The notes under the pieces: model-generated
What the model saw: only the letters and a program-made list of their open reading frames with translations
What the model was told of the DNA's origin: nothing
Databases searched by the model: none
Program-made: the position numbers and the translations under genes
Origin: Malus domestica
Taxonomy: Eukaryota > Streptophyta > Magnoliopsida > Rosales > Rosaceae
Direction of reading: 5' to 3'
Length of the DNA stretch: 64,000 nucleotides
Assembly (NCBI RefSeq): GCF_042453785.1
Contig: NC_091671.1
Span: 33,929,001 to 33,993,000 of the forward strand
In this document: positions 57,481 to 64,000 of the stretch, in pieces
Layout: each line of letters starts with the position of its first letter
Position numbering within the stretch: position 1 is the first letter of the stretch

Positions 57481-59960
57481 ATGATATATTTTCCATAATT
57501 TATGCTTTGTTGAAGACCTTCTCATTAAAATATACTTTTGAAAACGATAAATTTTGTTAGATTAAATTTAGATTAGTCACTGATGAAGTTCGAACTCACA
57601 CCGCCATACAAGGACCACTTGCAATTTAAAGTACAACTCTCATGAAGGGAATCGGGTACCAAACTTTGATCAACCCGATCATAAAAAATTACAAGGAATT
57701 GCAGAGGGTGGATATTAAAGACAGAAAAGGAATAAGTTAGATATGATTTGAGATCTTGACGTGAACAAAAATGGTTCTTTATTTGATCTCAAACTGATTT
57801 CTGGGATCCTGGATTATATACGATCGACTCCTTTTGAATGGCAATATTGGACTCTGCAGTAACCCTTTATATTTCTTAATGGCACAAACAGAAACATGAT
57901 TTGCGGGGACAAGACTGACGAGACTCACGCTAGAATTCTACAAGAATTTGATTCTTCACATCCACACGCTAGAATTCACATTAATCCTTTCATGTTAGAA
58001 AACGTAATTATTTTGTAAGAATTTGTATTATTGTATCCGAAGACTTATGTTCCATATGATAGTCTTTTATAGAATTTGTTTAGCAAATAATGTGGAACAC
58101 ACACAACGTATAATTACAAGAAGGGAAGCGGCGGAGTTAGACTTTTAGAGGTTGGGAGCTTCACCTACTCTCTACTAAGGCGTTTGTTGCAACCTTTTTT
58201 TCCAACTATTTTTTTTATGTTGTGAAAATGGGAGAGGAAATTGAGGGAGGATTTGGGAGGGGAAAATGATTCTTGAACCCTTCTGGACCTAAGGCGGCTT
58301 CGATCTTAATTACAAACAAGTAATTAATAATACTGAAAAATGTTGTATTATCAAATAGTTCGTCATCATATAAGATGTGTTGTCAAAATGAAATCTGAAA
58401 CACATGTTGAGGAAAAAAAACCCTAATGTAATCGCTTCTTTAAGCAATGGTTTGAAACTTCGAGAAGTCTTTGCATCTCAAAAACTGTGAACTCTAATCA
58501 CAAGAAACTTGTAGAATGGCGGCGACCCACACAGCCAAAGGTTTAGGGCATCAAAACCTTGTCCGATAAGCAAACCACGTGCATAGGAATAGTATATCAA
58601 CATTTAACATTCAATACACTCTGGTCTGCTACTGCTAGGGCAACTATTCATTTCTTGCTTCTCAAAATAATTAATTAGTGGCTAAGTCCACCTGGTATGT
58701 ATAGAAACTAAGACTAATTAGAGTTTCTTTTAATTAATTAAAGGCATAAATGTTGAAGGGGTCCTATGTTTTATCTCTCCAACCGATTTGGTTCCTTGTG
58801 TTTTCAATTTAGTTTATTTTATTTTATTTAAATCTTATATTTAATTAATTTAAAATGAAAATTTTAACAGTAAATTAAACGAATGGACCATATTAACTAA
58901 TAGAATAAAATACAAAGATTAAATTAGCCAAATTAATAATCCTTAAACTGAATTGGCCAAACGGGCAAAGCACAAGAACTATTTTCACATTTAAGACTTT
59001 ACTAAAATGACTAATTAGAGATAAAGACAGTTGTAGATATTAGACAGGTCTAGTCAGCATAATCACCAACCCTATATTTTTCATTAAACTATAATTAATT
59101 AGCTGGTCACATTCTTCTGGATGGTCAACGTGCAAAAGTAAAATCTCCATCTACTCCCTTAATCTTCATTAACTTCAAAATTTTACTTGCTTAATTTATT
59201 TGTTACAATTTTCCGCATTTCAAAAATTATAAACAAATGAAAACCCTAATCAGCTTTGCTTGCTTACCAGCCAAATAGTTTTCTTTGGTCAAGAAAATGA
59301 GACGTCATGTTTACTGATATAATCGTAGTTTCTAGTTGCACGGATTTTTGACACAAATGTGAATTTTGGTGCATGTGATGTAGCTATATATATGGAAAGT
59401 GGTTCTATTCATACATATCATTTTACCTCTCACACATCTTATGTTGATTTATGTCATTTGATCTTTTTCAATTCATTCGAGCCAAATGCTGGAAATTAAG
59501 AAGGTGTATAAGAGGAAAAAAGGGGTGTATGAATATCATCACCTTATTTGTAAGGACGTATGTGGATCATATTTTGTTATTCAAGAGGCACTCTCCCATT
59601 TTCTTCTTAAGAAGAATGATGAGATTACTTGATAAACAAGACTTGTTCTAGAAGAGGCTTTGTGACTCATGTGCCCTTCCCCTTGCCTCTAGGGGGACTC
59701 CAGCTCCCTTATGCCAATAAATCACAAGCAAATTGACAAGAAGTTAAGAGAGTTAGTAAGAAGTCAACATATGAAATTTATTGAATTAAGTAATAATATG
59801 CGTGTTTTTTTTTTTATTGTTGTAGTGCATTGTTGCATGAAATTTTTATTAAAAACATAATTGTCCTTTTTTGATTAATTAAGAAACAAAATTGTGTTAT
59901 AATATGGCCGGTAAGTACTCTTTAGTATATGTTGTTTATTGATGCATATCCATATTGTAT
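57481..59960. other. Long intergenic stretch without recognised gene
   Basis: AT-rich, short frames only. A 66-codon frame at 59451-59651 has no recognisable domain. No LTR pair or inverted repeat seen. Confidence 0.4.
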
Positions 59961-61163
59961 TCCTAGAAAGTATGCCAATGTGTTATATGACAATAAGTCT
60001 GCCATCTTTTAGGAATTGTTAGTTCTTAAGAACACATTAATGTAAACTATCACTATATGGAATTATAGGGAGAGGGATGAAGTGAAAGTCGGCCACACAA
60101 CCTTAGTAAGATGACGACCAATTGTATGACCAAAGGATTTCTCTAAAAGCAAATTTAGAGGAGTATGTGACTACAAGTTGGAATTATCTAGATGTTGCAG
60201 TAGGGGCATGCGGTATAGGCATTGGAAAGATTTTGAGGATGCCTGAAATGAAAAATTTGATGAGACTCTATCTGATTGTTTGGTTGGATAAAAGATATAG
60301 GGGCACTAGCGAGGTAACAAAGCTATAACAGATCTTCTTGTATGTAAATTTGTCAAACACATTAAGTTTGAATTTGTATAATATCTTGGCGTATAATGTG
60401 TAAAGTCGTGGATTAAGTGTATCTAGGAAAGCCTCATGATTGGTTTAGGAGGAAGTACTTGATCGAAATTTTAACGCATTTCAAGTTGGACTTGGCTGAA
60501 GTCGCCATTAATACTATATATATATGGTATTTTCTTGGAATAGAGTAATGGTACCATTTTACTTGAAAGATTAGTAAAATGGAGTCGCTAGTACAAGCGT
60601 GGTTAGTAATAGTGATCAAAGCATGCACATTTATAAGCCGAACCATGGACTGACGACAATTTATAAATATTTGTAAACTACAGTTGGAAAGTTAAGATTA
60701 CATAGGATTGGATACTCGGTAATGATATCCAATCTATTTAGCCAACAAGATTTTGCATCATCATGATCAAGTGGGAGATGTTAGAATATGATCACGATGA
60801 TGTTGGCTTTAATTACTATGTGTGTATTTGATGTATGAAGGTGCACCGTAAGATTGGTGTACTGATAACATTTAACCAAAAATGTGATAAGAAGTATGAC
60901 TTATCATAAGGGTTATCGTGTATAAGTAATGTGTCTTATTATGAAAAAAATCATAAGACCATTCAAAGAAGTATCACAACTCTATGGATTCCTCTAGACA
61001 AATCATTCAACGTGAAACAAAACTCTCCTCTTCCCCTTGGTGTACTATTTCTCCCTTGGCACTACCACATACTAATCAATAGTAATGACATTAGAGTTCG
61101 ATCATGTGACAATCATGTGAAAGCCTATCGAAGACTATCTATTTAAACCAAATTTATAGACCA
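59961..61163 (+). pseudogene. Possible Copia-type retrotransposon debris
   Basis: Near 59985-60015 one frame reads VLYDNKSAIF, like the RNase H motif CDNKSAI of Copia elements. Near 60768-60800, 'caagtgggagatgttagaat' resembles the polypurine tract and start of a Copia 3' LTR. Between and after them nothing else is certain, and frames are broken throughout. The right end is cut by the LTR at 61164. Both hints are short; treat as tentative. Confidence 0.35.
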
Positions 61164-61684
61164 TGTTGATGCACAAAATCAGCGAAGACTTTGGTACAAC
61201 AGAAAGTCTCAGGTTTTGTGACCTTCGCTTGGTTGCTTGGTTGCTTCAGTCACTAGTGAGGATAAGTACGTAAATGAATAGAGACAGAGAAGCAAACACA
61301 GGATGTACGTGGTTCACCCAGATTGGCTACGTCCACGGAGTAGAGGAGTTCTTATTAGTAGTGAAGGGCTTACACAAGTACAAAGGATCAAGCTCTCAAT
61401 TTAGTGAGTTCTTGTGAATGATTTAACACAAAATGGCATTAGGCCATATTGTGGGGGAATGACCCCTATTTATAGAAAAACTTGTAGCTTTGTCACATTG
61501 ACATGTGTCATGTTATGATTGGTTCTTGATGTTGACACGTGTTGCGCTCTGATTGGCTTCTAATCTTGACACGTGTCGAGTAGTGATTGGCCTCCTGGTC
61601 GGAGGGGAACTCTTCTGGGTCCTTGACAGTATAGCGTTGGCCGGTGCTCGGTAGTTTCGGGATTGGTCAAGTATGGTACAAACA
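61164..61684 (-). mobile_element. LTR (probable 3' LTR) of a retrotransposon extending off the window
   Basis: 521 bp, starts TGTTGATGCAC and ends GGTACAAACA; same family as the solo LTR at 25941-26425. The TATA box (TTCTATAAATAGGGG) reads on the minus strand near 61465-61480 and the U5-like 'ggatgtacgtggttcaccca' lies at the left, so the element points left. Then 61685 onward is internal sequence, and the minus strand next to the LTR reads AACTTAGGGGAGCAC, a plausible polypurine tract. The other LTR would be beyond 64000. Confidence 0.78.
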
Positions 61685-61851
61685 GTGCTCCCCTAAGTTC
61701 CCGAGTGAGGGAAACTCCTAGGGTTGGGGACTTGCAAGATCCAATCCCTTGAGTAATCACGAAACTTCTAAGTACCGAAGTGTGGTCTGATCTTCATCTG
61801 CCCTTCTCTGGAAGTACTTTTCCTCCATCCGGGAATGGTGTATTTAGCTGA

Positions 61852-61929
61852 TGTTGACGCACAAGGTAATGTATCAATTTCACTTGAAGCTTAGTTGTAG
61901 TTTCGGGCTTAGTCAAGTGTGATACAAAC
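61852..61929 (-). repeat. Internally deleted LTR fragment inside the element
   Basis: A 78 bp stretch begins TGTTGACGCACAA and ends 'ttagtcaagtgtgatacaaa', matching the two ends of the 521 bp LTR but lacking nearly all its middle. It lies 170 bp inside the element. Confidence 0.5.
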
Positions 61930-63575
61930 CCTATAGTAGGAGTCCCCCAAGTCGCCGAGCTAGGAGATCTGCCGAAAGAGGTGACAGACAAGGTAAGCAG
62001 TCAAACTTCCAAGTAAGCAACCCAGGATCAGAAGTTTGACTTCGGCTTCCGGTTGATTGTTCTCATTCTCCTTGTCTCTCATTCAACTGCCAGGATAAGG
62101 AGAAGCAAATGGATAAGAGATGATATGAGATACTTTTGCTTTTGAAGAAGTAACTTTCCACAGGCTTATTCTTGAACTGTGCTGGAGGGTTTTCTGGTGC
62201 CCTTCAGAGTATAAGGCCGACTCAAAAATTTGAGGGTCAAAACAAGTCCATCAAATCTAGAGTACGTTCGACCTTGATGATATGGGATACTTTTGCTGTT
62301 GACGGAATAATGAATGTGGTATGGAAAGGTGTCATGCTGTAGTGATCTGTTTCAGCTCACCGTTGAACCTTCTGCTTCAATCTTTTGCATGGCAGAAGTG
62401 GTGTGCAACCTTTGCATTTAAATGGTCCTTCAGAACATTCCTTCATAGTGACTCATCCACGCTTGGCAGCTTCAGTGTAAAGAGCCAATATCTGATCAAC
62501 TGTCATGAGGTATTTGCCGGTGGAATTCGTGACCTTGACAGCAGTTGAGGATGAGTACTCGAGAGCAATGCTAAGTAAGCAACCAGGCAAAGGCTCCAGG
62601 CAGTCAGTTCCAAATTGGAGGTTTGATTTCAGGTTCCGACTGACTGCTCTCTTTCTCCTTGTCCTGCAGGTGTGGACAAGGACAAAGACAAAGATAGGGA
62701 GAAAGCATGATATGGGATACTCTTGCTTTCGACCCTGATGATATGAGATACTCTTGTTCTTGGTGTGGCTTATTTGCTGAGGTATTATCGGGGGGAAATA
62801 AAGCTGAGTATTTCGAGAGGTTATGTTGAGGGTGCCTTTTCGAATGCGAGAAAGGGTTGAGCATTTTTGCAGGTTTGCCTGTCCGTTGAGGAGGGAGGTC
62901 AATGTATATAGGGATTTCCCAATAACAAGTAGTAATGCTATTCCTTTACCCTTCTTGGTCACAGCAATGTAGTGGGAGCTGCCAGCTTCACGTGTTTTAA
63001 TTTTGTCAGAGCACTTTGAAAAAGTGGTATGTGGTATCTGGAAAGCTGATGTTACGTGTGAAGATTACAGACAAGCTTTATCTAAGGAAATCTGGCTCTC
63101 GAAGTTCTGAGAGTTGTGCCTCTTCGGTTTTCGAACAAGCAATCCCGTCGAGGATCTGACTCTCGAGATTCGGAAAGCGGTGCTACTCCGGTTTTTTAGA
63201 AAGTAATTATGTTGGGAGTCTTTTCTCGAATGTGAGTAAAGGTTGGACGTTCTTGCCAACCTGTCTTGCCGCAAAACCCGGAGGTCGACATACATAGGGA
63301 CTTTCCAGTTGTCAAGCAGTGGTGCTGTTCCTTTACCCTTATGGGTAATAGTAGGGTAGCTGGAACTTCGAAATTCTCGTGCCTAAACTTTGTCAGAGAT
63401 CTTTGACAAAGTTATATGTGGTACCCGAGGAGTTGATGGTGCATATGGAGAGCGGTGATTGAACAGTAAGATTCACGTGCTTTCTACTTCACCAGAAATC
63501 TTCGACAGATTGCCCGTAATTTCCGCAAAGCTGAGTGTGCATGTGACAGGTGCTGACGAGGCTGAAAAAGCAGGT
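61930..63575. other. Internal, apparently non-coding part of the right-edge element
   Basis: Between the LTR and the antisense ORF. Contains diverged duplicated words such as 'tatgggatacttttgct' / 'tatgggatactcttgct' (62281, 62711) and 'caggcagtcagttccaaatt'/'aagcagtcaaacttccaag', pointing to old internal duplications. No pol motif readable on the minus strand. Confidence 0.45.
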
Positions 63576-63715
63576 GCTTCTTCGATTTCTGAGATCGGCC
63601 CTCGTGGTCTCTGAGCAGCCCAGCTTTTGAGAAAGCAAACGCCTCTTCGATTTCTGAGATCGGCCCTCGTGGTCTCTGAGCAGCCCAGCTTTTGAGAAAG
63701 CAAACGCCTCTTCGA
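63576..63715. repeat. 65 bp tandem repeat upstream of the antisense ORF
   Basis: The word 'cttcgatttctgagatcggc' starts near 63580, 63645 and, partly, 63710: two full copies and a partial third of an exactly 65 bp unit that also contains 'ctcgtggtctctgagcagcc' and 'cagcttttgagaaagcaaac'. The full copies are almost identical, so the duplication is recent. Confidence 0.9.
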
Positions 63716-63740
63716 TTTCTGAAGCTCCGTCGAGTGCAGA

Positions 63741-63747
63741 TTTTTAT
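63741..63747 (+). promoter_or_regulatory. Candidate TATA box of the antisense ORF
   Basis: 'tttttatagaggctgg' lies ~115 bp before the ATG at 63862, just after the 65 bp repeats. Position and sequence fit a plant core promoter driving the plus-strand ORF. Only sequence resemblance supports it. Confidence 0.35.
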
Positions 63748-63861
63748 AGAGGCTGGCATTAAGTTCCACAGCACACTTGAATCTCTACCAGTAGAAGCTC
63801 ATTTCTTGCACTTCTAAGATCTTGATTTGTCTGACCTCTTCCTTCTTCAACACATTTGAAA

Positions 63862-64000
63862 ATGTCTGGACCCTCCGACCGTCGTTTTGACTTGAACCTT
63901 GGAGAAGAGACAGCCACGCCTTCTCCAAACAACATATGGCGCCCATCCTTCATATCCCCTACTGGTCCTCTTACCGTTGGGGATTCTGTGATGAAGAATG
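63862..64000 (+). CDS. Unknown retrotransposon ORF, antisense to its LTR, cut by the window edge
   Basis: From the ATG at 63862 the frame stays open to the edge: MSGPSDRRFDLNLGEETATP, then NIWRPSFISPTGPLTVGDSV. It recalls proteins predicted in apple retrotransposon sequence, but I cannot name a domain or function. It reads plus-strand, opposite to the LTR at 61164. The arrangement, an ORF pointing away from the 3' LTR inside the element, is parallel to the broken antisense ORF at 50340-51590. Confidence 0.55.
   Translation, partial: MSGPSDRRFDLNLGEETATPSPNNIWRPSFISPTGPLTVGDSVMKN

Noticed and set aside
62453..62962. Minus-strand frame of 169 codons inside the right-edge element
   Set aside because: Lacks gag or pol motifs; flanking duplicated words suggest non-coding element sequence.

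Overview
This looks like nuclear DNA of a flowering plant, a eudicot. It is AT-rich, the genes are split by GT-AG introns and lie far apart, and the spaces are filled with LTR retrotransposons, hAT elements, a TRIM, SINE- and RTE-like pieces and many MITEs. Protein wording and repeat families remind me of apple/pear (Rosaceae: Malus/Pyrus); that is inference, not something the sequence proves.

Layout. 1-6.2 kb: a tandem array of ~338 bp monomers split by an almost complete hAT transposon (1170-5393, perfect 8 bp target duplication). 6.2-10.1 kb: a CACTA-type end and a second, truncated copy of the same hAT, with an RTE-type LINE 3' end in its intron. 10.1-11.3 kb: a MITE, then a tRNA-derived SINE split by an intact TRIM retrotransposon. 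12.9-13.5 kb: intronless RING-H2 gene (minus). 15.0-20.9 kb: a TRF4/PAPD5-type non-canonical poly(A) polymerase gene that has lost its catalytic core and carries a 2.0 kb hAT element inside an exon. 21.6-22.3 kb: three MITEs. 22.4-25.3 kb: complete 8-exon CMP-KDO synthetase gene. 25.9-27.6 kb: a solo LTR, a MITE and a Pack-MULE-like inverted-repeat element holding two exons of an ABC1-kinase gene. 28.8-29.5 kb: dynein light chain gene (minus). 29.7-33.3 kb: mostly empty. 33.3-40.6 kb: a ~0.94 kb tandem duplication whose first copy is split by a 5.5 kb LTR-type insertion, itself split by a gypsy remnant. 41.5-43.2 kb: complete m-type thioredoxin gene. 43.2-49.2 kb: hAT remnant and MITEs. 49.4-56.8 kb: a very young gag-only LTR retrotransposon with LTRs identical by eye. 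56.8-61.2 kb: a MITE and Copia-like debris. 61.2 kb to the right edge: the 3' LTR and interior of another element, with an open reading frame antisense to its LTR running off the window.

The functional host genes (RING-H2 ligase, CMP-KDO synthetase, dynein light chain, thioredoxin m) have unrelated jobs and do not form a cluster. The strongest observations concern transposons and broken genes: the catalytically gutted poly(A) polymerase gene, the captured ABC1-kinase exons, the antisense ORFs in two LTR elements, and a hAT transposase one nonsense codon away from an open frame. I did not find a convincing new biochemical system. No rRNA, bona fide tRNA or CRISPR array was seen.
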